Positions 17,072 to 25,725 are shown, counted from the stretch's first letter. The stretch: 64,000 nt of DNA from an uncultured Chloroflexales bacterium (GCA_937918935.1 CAKZSI010000008.1:206171-270170), one strand, 5' to 3'. A program made the numbers and translations. The notes: generated by a model from the letters alone, not told the origin.

Positions 17072-17827
17072 ATGCTTGCAACACCAGCCGGCCCACCGAT
17101 TTCCCTTCGCCCGGCCCCCGCCGTCGCCGATTGCACGGTAGTGGTGCCAACCTACAATGAGGCGGAGAACATCACCCGGTTGATCGAACTCCTGCTCGTC
17201 GACCCCCGTTGCCGGGTGCTGGTGGTGGACGACGCCTCGCCCGATGGCACCGGGGCGCTGGTGGCCGAACTCGCGTGCGCCGAGCCCCGCGTGGGATTGC
17301 TGGCGCGGCCAGGCAAACTGGGGCTTGGCACAGCCTACATCGCCGGCTTCCGGCGCGCCCTGGCCGAGGGGGCCGAGTATATTTTCGAGATGGACGCCGA
17401 CTTCTCCCACGATCCGCGCTATCTGCCCGAGCTGCGCGCCACTGCCGAGGCCGGGGCGGACCTGGTCATCGGCTCGCGCTACGTGCCCGGCGGCGGTACC
17501 ACCGATTGGGGTCTGGCGCGGCGGATCATCAGCCGCGGTGGCAATCTCTACGCCGGCCTGATCCTCTCCCTGCCCGTCGCCGACGCCACCGGCGGCTTCC
17601 GCTGCTACCGCCGCCGGGTGCTCGAACGGCTCGATCTTACTGCCGTGCGCTCGAATGGCTATGCCTTTCAAATTGAGATGGCCTACCGCGCCCACCGGGC
17701 CGGGTTTCGCATCGCCGAAGTGCCGATCATCTTCCCCGACCGGCGCGTGGGCCGCTCGAAGATGTCGCGCCGGATCGTGATCGAGGCCCTGATCAACGTC
17801 TGGAGGCTGCGCCTGGGCCTGATCTGA
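17072..17827 (+). CDS. GT2 glycosyltransferase, polyprenol-phosphate mannose synthase-like
   Basis: 251 residues of a soluble GT-A domain like DPM1. It should transfer mannose (or another hexose) from a nucleotide sugar to polyprenyl phosphate at the inner membrane face. Motifs are VVVPTYNEAENI, VVDDASPDGTGALV, the metal-binding EMDADFSHDP, LVIGSRYVPGGG and the acceptor-site FRCYRR. It lacks the C-terminal membrane helices of longer homologs. ATG 17072 is preferred over a GTG at 17012, because the family match begins a few residues later. A TATAAT lies at 16986-16991 in the divergent region. Confidence 0.88.
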   Translation: MLATPAGPPISLRPAPAVADCTVVVPTYNEAENITRLIELLLVDPRCRVLVVDDASPDGTGALVAELACAEPRVGLLARPGKLGLGTAYIAGFRRALAEGAEYIFEMDADFSHDPRYLPELRATAEAGADLVIGSRYVPGGGTTDWGLARRIISRGGNLYAGLILSLPVADATGGFRCYRRRVLERLDLTAVRSNGYAFQIEMAYRAHRAGFRIAEVPIIFPDRRVGRSKMSRRIVIEALINVWRLRLGLI

Positions 17828-17964
17828 AGGAACAAGAGCCTTCCGAGCACCCATCTAACGACCTGGGAGAAGTGCGGAGGCCGGCATCCTTACAGAGTAC
17901 TTCTCGTTCCGCCCATGGCCACGGTCCCGTTCCCCGTGTATGGCTCCTCGCCCCGTCCCTGACC

Positions 17965-18025
17965 CTCCCGGCGGGGGGGCGGGGAGGGGGGCAGAAATGC
18001 AAGGAAACTCAGTTTACAGACCAGT
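17965..18025. repeat. Partial copy of the 702-838 element
   Basis: The run GCGGGGAGGGGGGCAGAAATG followed by TTTACAGACCA resembles the right half of the MITE-like element. The left terminal repeat is missing. It lies just upstream of the histidine kinase start. Confidence 0.5.
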
Positions 18026-18069
18026 AAGGGAAGTTTTCGAATAAACCCCCTGACCCTCTGGAGGAACCA

Positions 18070-19131
18070 GTGACAGCCGAGATCGCCGAAAAAATCGACC
18101 AGTTCGTGAGCGCCTACCGCGAAGAACTCGAGCGCACGCGCCGCGAGGCGCAGGAAGTGGAAGTGCTTGTGCGCCAGAGCACCGGAGAAGTAGAGAAGCT
18201 CGGTCAGCGCGAGTTGACGGTCTCGAACCGGGTGCGGGATCTGGAGGTCAACCTTGACCGCTACAGCAAGGACGAGATCAAGAACTTCTACACCGCTGCC
18301 CAGGAGGTGCAGATGCGCCTCCAGATTATGCGCGGCCAGCTCGAACAGGTGCAACTGCGCCGCGATGCCCTGCGCGCCCGCCAGACCCAGCTAGCCGATG
18401 TGGTGGCGCTGCTTGAAGAGGTGCGCGACTCGCTCAAGCATGACACGACCCACTCCGACGATCATGGCCTTGACACTGATACCATGATCGCCAATATCAT
18501 CCAGTCGCAAGAGAGCGAACGCCTGCGGATCTCCCTCCAGATGCACGACGGCCCCGCCCAGGCCATGAGCAACCTGGTCCTGCGGGCCGAGATCTGCCAG
18601 CGTCTGCTCGATCGCGATCTGGAACAGGCCCGCGCTGAATTGAATGGCTTGAAGACGGCTATTAATACGACGCTCCAGGACACGCGCAAACTCATCTTCG
18701 ACCTGCGCCCGATGACCCTCGATGATCTCGGTCTCATCCCCACACTTCGCCGCTACACCACGCAGTTTGGCGAAAAGAGCGGCCTCGAGATCAACCTGAT
18801 GGTGCAGAGCCTGGAGCAGCGGCTGCCCAGCCATTACGAAGTGACGATCTTCCGCTTCTTGCAAGAGGCGCTCAACAACGTCGCCCGCCACGCCAATGCC
18901 AACCAGGTGCGTGTGCTGCTCGACGGCTCGGGCAACACATTGCAGATCGTGGTCGAGGACGATGGCAGCGGCTTCCACGTGAGCGAGACCCTCAATAACC
19001 TGAATGCTCGCCGGCACATGGGCATCGCCAGCATGCGCCAGCAGATCGAGGTGCTGCTCCGCGGCGAGTTTGGCATCGAGAGCGCCATCGGTCGCGGCAC
19101 CCGCGTCGCCGCAACTATTCCGCTCCCCTAG
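18070..19131 (+). CDS. DegS-like sensor histidine kinase (HisKA_3 / HATPase)
   Basis: 353 residues, cytosolic, with no membrane segment. Residues 1-135 are a long coiled coil (REELERTRREAQEVEVLVRQ). The dimerisation and phosphoacceptor box is ESERLRISLQMHDGPAQAM near residue 165, the NarL/DegS type. The HATPase domain has FLQEALNNVARHANA, VEDDGSGFHV and GIASMRQQIEVL. The architecture matches DegS-type kinases that phosphorylate LuxR-family regulators, but no regulator gene is adjacent, so its partner is elsewhere. The start is a GTG with GGAGG six bases before it. Confidence 0.9.
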   Translation: MTAEIAEKIDQFVSAYREELERTRREAQEVEVLVRQSTGEVEKLGQRELTVSNRVRDLEVNLDRYSKDEIKNFYTAAQEVQMRLQIMRGQLEQVQLRRDALRARQTQLADVVALLEEVRDSLKHDTTHSDDHGLDTDTMIANIIQSQESERLRISLQMHDGPAQAMSNLVLRAEICQRLLDRDLEQARAELNGLKTAINTTLQDTRKLIFDLRPMTLDDLGLIPTLRRYTTQFGEKSGLEINLMVQSLEQRLPSHYEVTIFRFLQEALNNVARHANANQVRVLLDGSGNTLQIVVEDDGSGFHVSETLNNLNARRHMGIASMRQQIEVLLRGEFGIESAIGRGTRVAATIPLP

Positions 19132-19164
19132 CCGCTCGCGCGCCGTAGGTGCAGACACCAGAAA

Positions 19165-19195
19165 GGGTCTGGAAGGGTTTTGCCCTCCCAGACCC
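19165..19195. terminator. P2-type hairpin between converging genes
   Basis: GGGTCTGGAAGGG pairs with CCCTCCCAGACCC over 13 bp with one mismatch, between the kinase stop and the oxidoreductase stop. It may serve both strands. There is no T-run, so intrinsic termination is uncertain. Confidence 0.45.
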
Positions 19196-19233
19196 TCTCC
19201 GCCCCCGCCGGACTGCTCTCTGCTCCACGCCCC

Positions 19234-21294
19234 CTACCCCCGCCGTACCCGCACCAGGTTGGTGTGAAAGGTGCTTTGCCCGGCCAGGTCGGCCAGATCG
19301 TCGGGCGTGGTCCAGTTGATGTTGCGGTCCCCGGGCGAGAGACCCCCCCAGTGGCCCTTGGGGGCCACGGCAACGCCGGGAGGCACGTCGTCGGTGACGA
19401 CCGCGCGCAGGCGACACCAGCCACGCTCATTTTCGACCACCACGGCATCGCCATCGCCAATGCCGCGCGCCGCGGCATCGGCGGGGTTGATCTCGATGAA
19501 CGGCACGCCTTCTTTTTCCCGCAGAGCTGGCTGGTTGGCCATACTCGATGAGACGAAGTGGTGCGAAGCACCCGACAGAACGATCAGACGTTCGTCGTCA
19601 AGGCGCGTGGCCCGCTCGCGCAGGGCCGGCGGCTCCACATAGTCGGGCAGCGGGTCGAGGCCCTGGGCGGCCATGGCCGCACTGTACAGCTCCACCTTGC
19701 CCGACGGGGTGGGAAAGACGCCGTTGGCAAACGGCACGTCAGCGCCCTCCAGGTTCAACCGCACCGTCCCCTCGGCCTGCAATCGCTCCAGGGTGATCCC
19801 GGCCAGAAAGGGGTTCCTGGCGCGGGTCGCGTCGAGCACTCCGCCAATGGCTTCCTCGGCGCTCTCGTGCAGCCACGGCTCGCTGTAGCCCATCCCCGCG
19901 GCCAGGAGGCGCATCACGTCCCAGTTGCTCCGGGCCTCGCCACGGGGCGCGATGGCGGGGTGGTTGTACTGCAAGTACCGATGCCCGTAAGCGGCGTGGA
20001 GGTCGGTGTGCTCGAGCTGCGTGGTCGCTGGCAGCACCAGGTCGGCGTAGCGGGCCGTGTCGGTGAGGAACTGCTCGTGAACCACCGTGAAGAGGTCCTC
20101 CCGCAGGAGGCCCTGCACGATCAGGCCGGCATTGGGCGAGGAGGTCACCGGGTTGGCCCCGTAGACGTAGAGGGCCATAATCGGCGGGTCGCGCACCTCG
20201 CCGGTGAGGGCGGCGCCGAGGCGGTTCATATTCACGATGCGCGGGGTGGGCGGGCAGTCCCGGCGATGCCCCACGGCCTCGCCGTCCCAGGCCGCATAGC
20301 CGCCGGTGGAGAAGGCCAGGCCGCCGCCCCGCGCGCCGTACTGCCCCACCACCGCGGGCAGGCAACACAGGGCGCGGAAGGTCTGCCCGCCGTTCTGGTG
20401 CCGTTGCACCCCGTCGGCCGTCTTGAGCAGGGCAGGCTTCGTCGTGGCATATCGGCGCGCCAGGGACACAATGGTAGCAGCGGAGACGCCGGTCAACGCG
20501 CTGGCCCGCTCGGGGGGGTACTGCATGGCCCGCTCACGCAGCGCCCGCCATCCCAGGCTGTGCGCCTCCAGCCAGGGTTCATCGTGCAGCCCTTCGCTGA
20601 AGATCACCTGCATCAGGCCCAGAACCAGGGCCGCGTCGGTGGCCGGGCGCAACTGGATGTGCTCGTCAGCCGAGCGGGCCGTGAGGGTGCGCCGCGGGTC
20701 AATCACGACCACGTAGGCGCCCTGTTTCTGGGCCTGGCGCAGAAAGGGCATCACGTGCGGCGCGGTGCTGGCCGGATTGTGCCCCCACAGCAACACCAGG
20801 CGACTGTGCAGCAGATCGGCGTAATCCGGGCCATGTCTGGCCCCCAGGGTAGCCATGACCGCGGCATGGGCCGCCGCACTACAGATCGAGCGTTCCAGGC
20901 CACTGGCGCCCATGCGGTTCCACAGGCGCTGGTTGCAGATGCCCATCTGCAGCAGGCCCAGGGTGCCGCTGTAGGAGTAGGGCAGAATGGCCGCCGCGCC
21001 GTAGGTGGCGATAATCTCGCGCCAGCGGGCAGTAATGGTCGCGATGGCCTCGTCCCAACCGATGCGTTCCCAGCGCCCCGCACCCTTCGGCCCCGTCCGG
21101 CGCAAAGGGTAGAGCAGCCGGTCAGGGCTATAGACGCGCTCCAGGTAGGGCCGCACCTTGGCGCACAACCAGCCGCGGGTCACGGGATGTTCCGGGTCGG
21201 CGTAAAAGCGGAGCGCCTGACCATCCTGCACCTCGGTGATGGTGGCACAGGTGTCCGGGCAGTCGTGGGGGCAGCAGCCACGAATACGTATCAT
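19234..21294 (-). CDS. Molybdopterin oxidoreductase (Mo/W-bisPGD, one 4Fe-4S)
   Basis: A 686-residue catalytic subunit of the DMSO-reductase superfamily. The N-terminal Fe-S motif is CCPHDCPDTC followed about 30 residues later by WLCAK. VVVIDPRRTLTARSADEHI and YVYGANPVTSSPN are cofactor-binding segments. The C-terminal domain has DGDAVVVENERGWCRLRA and KGHWGGLSPGDRNINW. There is no Tat signal, so it is probably cytoplasmic. The ATG at 21294 begins MIRIRGCCPHD, the normal start for this clade; the frame extends upstream only through repeats. No membrane anchor or Fe-S partner lies beside it. Formate dehydrogenase-, thiosulfate reductase- and polysulfide reductase-like functions are all possible. 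Confidence 0.88.
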   Translation of the reverse strand: MIRIRGCCPHDCPDTCATITEVQDGQALRFYADPEHPVTRGWLCAKVRPYLERVYSPDRLLYPLRRTGPKGAGRWERIGWDEAIATITARWREIIATYGAAAILPYSYSGTLGLLQMGICNQRLWNRMGASGLERSICSAAAHAAVMATLGARHGPDYADLLHSRLVLLWGHNPASTAPHVMPFLRQAQKQGAYVVVIDPRRTLTARSADEHIQLRPATDAALVLGLMQVIFSEGLHDEPWLEAHSLGWRALRERAMQYPPERASALTGVSAATIVSLARRYATTKPALLKTADGVQRHQNGGQTFRALCCLPAVVGQYGARGGGLAFSTGGYAAWDGEAVGHRRDCPPTPRIVNMNRLGAALTGEVRDPPIMALYVYGANPVTSSPNAGLIVQGLLREDLFTVVHEQFLTDTARYADLVLPATTQLEHTDLHAAYGHRYLQYNHPAIAPRGEARSNWDVMRLLAAGMGYSEPWLHESAEEAIGGVLDATRARNPFLAGITLERLQAEGTVRLNLEGADVPFANGVFPTPSGKVELYSAAMAAQGLDPLPDYVEPPALRERATRLDDERLIVLSGASHHFVSSSMANQPALREKEGVPFIEINPADAAARGIGDGDAVVVENERGWCRLRAVVTDDVPPGVAVAPKGHWGGLSPGDRNINWTTPDDLADLAGQSTFHTNLVRVRRG

Positions 21295-21632
21295 CAGGAA
21301 TGCACCTTCCCTCGGAGTTGTCGATGCCGCTTCGTTCCGAACCATCTCTCCTGGCAGAGGCATTGGGAAGCCCGGTCTCCCTATTCTAGCCAACGTGACC
21401 CCACTGCCATTCCCAGACATACTACAGCATCCGGAGCATCTGGCATGGTTCACACCACGTTGCCATTCGGGGGGTGCGGAGGAGGCAGCCGTCCGCGTCT
21501 CCCCCGAACGATAACCGGGCAGGCCACGCAGCGAAACCACGTCTCGCACCAATTCCTGTTACAGCGTATACGTACAGGTTGCAACGGATTGATGAGCCGC
21601 CGGAGGGCCGAAGCATTGGCCCTCCGGCCTGA

Positions 21633-22136
21633 TCACCCCCGCTGGCGCTCCAGGGTGAGCAGCGCGCGCTTACGCTCAAGGCCCCAGCGAAAGCCCTGGA
21701 GCCGGCCATTGCTGGCCACGGCGCGATGGCACGGCACCACCAGGGCCACCGGGTTGGCCGCACAGGCCCCACCCACCGCCCGGGCCGCGCCATGCCCCAG
21801 GCCGAGGCCCTCGGCAATCTGCCCGTAGCTGCGGGTCTCGCCGTAGGGAATGGTGCGCAACGCCTCCCAGACCCGGCGCTGGAAGGGCGTGCCGGGCAGA
21901 TCGAGGGGCGCGTCGGGGCACGGCCCGCGACCCGCGAGATAGTCGGTCAGCCCCGTGGCGATAGCGGCGAGCCTTGCATCGTCGCGCTGGAGTTGCGCCT
22001 GCGGGAAGGCCCGGCGCAGTTCGCTCTCCAGCGTGGCAACGTCCTCCCCAAAGGCAACCCGGCACAGCCCTCGCCCGGTTGCAGCAACCAGCAGCCAGCC
22101 CAGACGGCTGCTGGCGATGGTGTAGTGGATGTCCAT
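21633..22136 (-). CDS. ogt: Methylated-DNA--protein-cysteine methyltransferase
   Basis: A 167-residue suicide DNA-repair protein that moves alkyl groups from O6-alkylguanine to its own cysteine. The active site is ALVVPCHRAVASNG near residue 137. The helix-turn-helix with the arginine finger is SYGQIAEGLGLGHGAARAVG, and the binding wall is LQGFRWGLERKRALL. The N-terminal domain begins with HYTIASSRLGWLLVAAT. The length is normal for Ogt and no Ada domain is fused. It starts at ATG 22136 and has its own upstream gap containing repeats. Confidence 0.95.
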   Translation of the reverse strand: MDIHYTIASSRLGWLLVAATGRGLCRVAFGEDVATLESELRRAFPQAQLQRDDARLAAIATGLTDYLAGRGPCPDAPLDLPGTPFQRRVWEALRTIPYGETRSYGQIAEGLGLGHGAARAVGGACAANPVALVVPCHRAVASNGRLQGFRWGLERKRALLTLERQRG

Positions 22137-22251
22137 CCGTAAGGCGCCTCACTCTCTCCGACGTAGCGGCGAGGGCACGGGGCACCCAGGTTTCCCCGCA
22201 CCCCTCCGTGCCAACCAGCCTGGGCATAGGGTAAGCCAGTTTCCCGAACGT

Positions 22252-23088
22252 TCACTGTAGACTCACCAGCAACACCCCCACCAGCACTGCTACCACCCCT
22301 GCCCACTGCGCCCTGACCAGACGCTCGCGCAGCAGCATCCAGGCCAGCAGCACGGTGACTGCGCTGAAGATCGAGGCCAGGGCCGTTACCACGCTGACGT
22401 AGGCCGTGGCGATGCCGGTGTTGTAGGCCAGGAAGCCGATGGTATCGAGCGACGTGGCGATTGCGATCATCCCAAGGAGGCGCGGCGAGAGCGGCGCGGG
22501 AGGCTGCCGCCGCCAGAGCAGGGCAAGGGCGGCGACGACGCAGGCCATCACCCGCCCGATGAAAATGGGCCAGGCGATGCCCAGGCCCGCCGTGACCGGC
22601 CCGAGCAGGTAGAAAAAGACCCCATAGGCCAGTGCCGCGCCAAGGGCCGCCGGCACACCCTTCAGCACCAGGGGTTCTCCCCCTCCGCCCCGTGAGACTA
22701 CCACCACGCCCGCCATCACCAGCGCCACTCCCGCCAGCGTCACCGGGGCGAGCCGTTCGCCCCCCAGCATGGCCAGGCCGGCGGTAACGACGGCGAAACT
22801 GGCGCAGATGGGCGAGACAATCATCACTGTACCCACCGCCAGCGCCCGGTAGAGACAGAGCGTTCCGGCAACGTTCAGCGTGTTCACCGCCACCCCCGGC
22901 GCCCAGAGCGCCGGGTCGAGCGGCGGCAGGTCGCGGCGGGCCAGCAGCACCAGACCAATGCTGAGCATCCCCGCGGCCTGAATGTACAGCAACGTCGCCA
23001 GTGGCCCGATGCGCCGCGAGATGCGGCTCAGGGCGAAATCCCCGCCACCCCAGCCCAGGGCCGCCAACAACCCGAAGAAGACGCCCAT
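22252..23088 (-). CDS. EamA/DMT-family transporter
   Basis: 278 residues, ten membrane helices in two EamA repeats (MGVFFGLLAALGWGGGDFAL ... ALYRALAVGTVMIVSPICAS; then GVPAALGAALAYGVFFYLLG ... AYNTGIATAYVSVVTALASI). It is an inner-membrane drug/metabolite exporter of unknown substrate. The ATG at 23088 overlaps the stop of a 33-residue membrane ORF as TGATG, so it is probably translated by coupling. A longer in-frame extension reads through the aminotransferase remnant and is not the real start. Confidence 0.88.
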   Translation of the reverse strand: MGVFFGLLAALGWGGGDFALSRISRRIGPLATLLYIQAAGMLSIGLVLLARRDLPPLDPALWAPGVAVNTLNVAGTLCLYRALAVGTVMIVSPICASFAVVTAGLAMLGGERLAPVTLAGVALVMAGVVVVSRGGGGEPLVLKGVPAALGAALAYGVFFYLLGPVTAGLGIAWPIFIGRVMACVVAALALLWRRQPPAPLSPRLLGMIAIATSLDTIGFLAYNTGIATAYVSVVTALASIFSAVTVLLAWMLLRERLVRAQWAGVVAVLVGVLLVSLQ

Positions 23089-23189
23089 CACCGTTCTTTG
23101 CCCCGAAAGTAACCCACCCGAAAGGCTACCGCCGCCACCAGCGCAATCAGCCCCAGGATGATCAGACACTCGATCCAGCCAATAGTCAT
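23088..23189 (-). CDS. 33-residue single-span membrane peptide coupled to the EamA transporter
   Basis: The peptide begins MTIGWIECLIILGLIAL and ends in the basic tail YFRGKER, a classic one-helix membrane peptide with the positive end inside. Its TGA overlaps the transporter's ATG. An AGG-rich stretch precedes its ATG at 23189. Small single-span subunits that modulate transporters are known in general; here the role is inferred from the overlap alone. It could also serve only as a translation leader. Confidence 0.55.
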   Translation of the reverse strand: MTIGWIECLIILGLIALVAAVAFRVGYFRGKER

Positions 23190-23214
23190 CGCCCTGATCC
23201 TGTAGATTCCTGAA

Positions 23215-23510
23215 CCCCGCGCCCGGGCGAGGAACGCCCTCGGCGATCCGGCGCGGATCGCCGTACGAGAAGTTGAGCCGCAGCGGATTAACCCCGTCAC
23301 CCCGGGGATGCAACCGCGCACCAGGCACGAAGTGAATGCCCTGCACCAGCGCCAGTTCGAGCAACCAGCTCGCGTCCGGCCCCGCGGGCAGGCTGAGCCA
23401 GAACCCCCCCGGATGGTCGCATCCAGCGTACCCTGGCAGGCAATTCGCCCTCCAGGGCGGCGAGCATCGCATTGCGCCGCTCCGGGTAAAGATGTTGCCT
23501 CAGCCCCACG
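23215..23510 (-). pseudogene. C-terminal remnant of a class I/II PLP aminotransferase (MocR/2-aminoadipate type)
   Basis: The readable text is HLYPERRNAMLAALEGELP, then PSGG/FWLSLPAGPDASWLLE, then VPGARLHPRGDGVNPLRLNF and YGDPRRIAEGVPR. This is the end of a fold type I aminotransferase. The two parts are in different frames and are joined at a run of seven G; six would restore the frame. The lysine-bearing large domain is absent upstream, where a divergent gene begins within about 130 bases. So this is a truncated relic whatever the status of the G run. Confidence 0.75.
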
Positions 23511-23638
23511 CCCCTGCCAGGGTCGCCTCGCCATCGGGGCAGGACTGCGCTACAATGGCGGGGTTCGCGCAGGCATGGGCGCGGTTGTGCCAGTCCAGAG
23601 CGCACCCCACTGCCAACCGCCCGGCATGGACCGATACT

Positions 23639-24013
23639 ATGTTTGAACGCATCGCTCTCCTCCACAGCCGGCTGCAACTCACCCTTACGGCGCTGATGGC
23701 CGTGCTGGTCATCTGGGCGCTGGTATGCGCCCTGCGCGGTCGGATCGGCCAGGGCTATATCGGGGCGCTGTGGGTGGCGCAGTTGCTCATCGTGGCGCAG
23801 TGCGGGTTAGGCGCGCTGCTGCTGGCGCGCAACCTGGCACTGGCGGGGCCGCTGGCGCTGCACATTATCTACGGCATAATAGCCCTGCTCCTGTTGCCCG
23901 GCGCCATCGCCTACAACCGCGGGCGCGCGGGCCGCGGGGAGGCGCTGGTCTTCGCGACCATCTGTCTTATCTTGTTCGTCGTCGTGGCGCGGGCCTACGA
24001 AACGGCGCACTAA
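23639..24013 (+). CDS. Small four-helix membrane protein, unknown function
   Basis: 124 residues with four hydrophobic segments (LTLTALMAVLVIWALVCAL, YIGALWVAQLLIVAQCG, LALHIIYGIIALLLLPGA, ALVFATICLILFVVVARA). It has no charged catalytic motif. His76 in ALHIIYG and the layout resemble small haem- or quinone-site membrane proteins, but that is only a resemblance. The ATG at 23639 starts MFERIALLHSRLQ. It is divergent from the aminotransferase relic. Confidence 0.7.
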   Translation: MFERIALLHSRLQLTLTALMAVLVIWALVCALRGRIGQGYIGALWVAQLLIVAQCGLGALLLARNLALAGPLALHIIYGIIALLLLPGAIAYNRGRAGRGEALVFATICLILFVVVARAYETAH

Positions 24014-24042
24014 CACAAACCGCCACGCGGGCGCGTGGCGGT
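24010..24042 (-). terminator. Terminator of the tRNA-Leu/tRNA-Gln transcript
   Basis: Read on the minus strand, ACCGCCACGC-GCCC-GCGTGGCGGT is a perfect 10-bp stem. It is followed by GTTTGTGTTAG, a loose T-rich tail. It lies just beyond the tRNA-Gln 3' end. Confidence 0.55.
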
Positions 24043-24050
24043 GGTTCATC

Positions 24051-24124
24051 TGGCTGGGGGACAGGGACTCGAACCCCAACTACCTGAGCCAGAATCAGGC
24101 GTTCTACCGTTAAACTATCCCCCA
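24051..24124 (-). tRNA. tRNA-Gln (CTG)
   Basis: A 74-base cloverleaf with encoded CCA. The acceptor TGGGGGA pairs with TCCCCCA. The anticodon stem CCTGA/TCAGG holds the loop TTCTGGC with anticodon CTG. The T-loop is TTCGAGT. It is the second tRNA of a two-tRNA transcript. Confidence 0.95.
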
Positions 24125-24130
24125 CCGGGA

Positions 24131-24217
<87 letters not shown>

Positions 24218-24526
24218 ATGCCATGGTGGCTTACCACCGCGCATTATACGACGAAGGGGGGGCTTTGTCAAACGTGATGGCGCTACAGCGTTACAACTCC
24301 TTTCCGGAGATCGAACCCCCTCCGAGAATCTCGTTCCGGTGCGGGAGGGGCCGCAGGCCCCCGCAACCCCCACCGAGGTGGATCTAACATCTCTCTAATT
24401 GCGGAGTTCGGCGCCTTCATGTACAATACACACTGTAACAGCATGTCAACGGTGACCAGGGAGGGCCAGGCCCTCCCTCGCTAGTTCACCGGGCGCCATC
24501 AAGAACCAGGGAGGGTGCACGAAGCT
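24218..24526. other. Gap between the tRNA operon and the FmdB gene
   Basis: It holds the tRNA promoter and the perfect palindrome AGGGAGGGCC-A-GGCCCTCCCT (24458-24478), a P2-type hairpin 50 bases before the FmdB start. Nothing coding is visible. Confidence 0.65.
24243..24271 (-). promoter_or_regulatory. Perfect consensus sigma-70 promoter of the tRNA operon
   Basis: On the minus strand TTGACA (24271-24266), 17 bases, TATAAT (24248-24243). Transcription should start near 24236, about 19 bases before the mature tRNA-Leu 5' end. Confidence 0.9.
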
Positions 24527-24766
24527 ATGCCTACGTACGTTTACGCCTGTGATGCCTGTGGCAAGCAGTTCGAGCAGTTCCAGAGCTTCAAGGATGAACC
24601 GCTTACCGTGTGTCGCTGTGGCCAGGCGGGAAAGGTACGCCGGCTGATCCAACCGGCTGGCATCGTCTTCAAGGGGTCCGGCTGGTACATTACCGATAGC
24701 CGTAAGCCCGATACAAGCGAGAAGAGCGCATCGAGTGAGTCTACCGCCGCCAATTCTGACGCTTGA
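24527..24766 (+). CDS. FmdB-family zinc-ribbon protein
   Basis: A 79-residue putative regulatory zinc-ribbon protein. Its start, MPTYVYACDACGKQFEQFQS, is the family standard, and VFKGSGWYITD is the conserved second half. The tail (KPDTSEKSASSESTAANSDA) is disordered. The first knuckle is the usual CDAC. The second reads VCRCGQAGKV, one or two residues shorter than the common CPxCG, so zinc binding may use a C-x-C pair. The function of the family is not established. ATG 24527 is chosen over a GTG four codons earlier. Confidence 0.9.
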   Translation: MPTYVYACDACGKQFEQFQSFKDEPLTVCRCGQAGKVRRLIQPAGIVFKGSGWYITDSRKPDTSEKSASSESTAANSDA

Positions 24767-24926
24767 ACCCGCCCACCTCCTCCCCCGGCCGGCTGCCTTT
24801 GATCGCCGGCCCCGGCCTTCTTGCCCTGGGTGTAGCTGTAGTTAGGGGCGTCGCGCGCTGCGGCGCCCCGCTAAGCGTTTCGGTCGCCCGCCGTCGCCCG
24901 AACTCACCCTAGCGGAAGGTTGTGGT

Positions 24927-25700
24927 ATGTCCCTCTCCAGTGCCCTGCGCGTGCTGCGCGACGATGTGCGCGCGATCTTTCGCAATGACCCGGCCGCACG
25001 CAACCTGGCCGAGGTGTTGCTCTACCCCGGCCTGCACGCCATTACTCTGCACCGCGTCGCCCACGCCATCTATCGCCGTGGCGTGCCCTTCATCCCCCGC
25101 CTGATCTCGCAGATCTCCCGCTTCCTCACCGGGATCGAGATCCACCCCGGCGCCCGCATCGGCCGCGGCTTCTTCATTGACCACGGCATGGGCGTGGTGA
25201 TCGGCGAGACCGCCGAGATCGGCGATTGGGTCGTGCTCTACCAGGGGGTGACCCTCGGCGGCACCGGCAAACAGAAGGGCAAACGCCACCCCACCCTCTG
25301 CGATGAGGTCGTAGTGGGGGTTGGCGCAATTGTGCTCGGCGCGATCACGATTGGCGAGGGCGCCCGGATCGGCGGCGGCGCGGTGGTGGTCAAAGATGTG
25401 CCGCCCCACGCCACCGCCGTCGGTGTTCCGGCGCGCATCGTCGCTACCCGCGATCCGCGCACCGGCGTGACCCGCCGCGTCGAGGTGCTCCCCGATCCCG
25501 AGGGCGAGATGCTTCGCGGCCTCCACGATAAGGTGCTTGAACTCGAGGCGCGCCTCAGCGACCTGGAAGAGGCGACCCAAACGCACCACGCCGAACATCG
25601 CCTGACCTACGACGCCCTCCCCGAGAGCCTCTGGCGCACGCTCTACGATGCTCCGCGGAACGGCAATGATGAAGAGTACAATCTCGGCGCGGGGATCTAG
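24927..25700 (+). CDS. cysE: Serine O-acetyltransferase
   Basis: A 257-residue enzyme that makes O-acetylserine from serine and acetyl-CoA, the first step of cysteine synthesis. The left-handed beta-helix hexapeptide repeats are clear ([40 protein letters not shown]), followed by the acceptor loop [14 protein letters not shown] and [20 protein letters not shown]. The C-terminal 60 residues form a charged extension with a coiled-coil segment beyond the usual end. GGAAGG lies before the ATG. It is upstream of cysS in the same direction, grouping cysteine synthesis and charging. Confidence 0.95.
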   Translation: MSLSSALRVLRDDVRAIFRNDPAARNLAEVLLYPGLHAITLHRVAHAIYRRGVPFIPRLISQISRFLTGIEIHPGARIGRGFFIDHGMGVVIGETAEIGDWVVLYQGVTLGGTGKQKGKRHPTLCDEVVVGVGAIVLGAITIGEGARIGGGAVVVKDVPPHATAVGVPARIVATRDPRTGVTRRVEVLPDPEGEMLRGLHDKVLELEARLSDLEEATQTHHAEHRLTYDALPESLWRTLYDAPRNGNDEEYNLGAGI

Positions 25701-25725
25701 AGCACTGATAGCACTGATATATTGA

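Noticed and set aside
19558..21828. 756-codon plus-strand frame opposite the molybdopterin oxidoreductase
   Set aside because: Antisense shadow; the oxidoreductase motifs on the other strand are unambiguous.
22252..23472. 406-residue fusion of an aminotransferase-like segment with the EamA transporter
   Set aside because: The extension joins an out-of-frame relic and intergenic sequence. The TGATG coupling at 23088 gives the real start.
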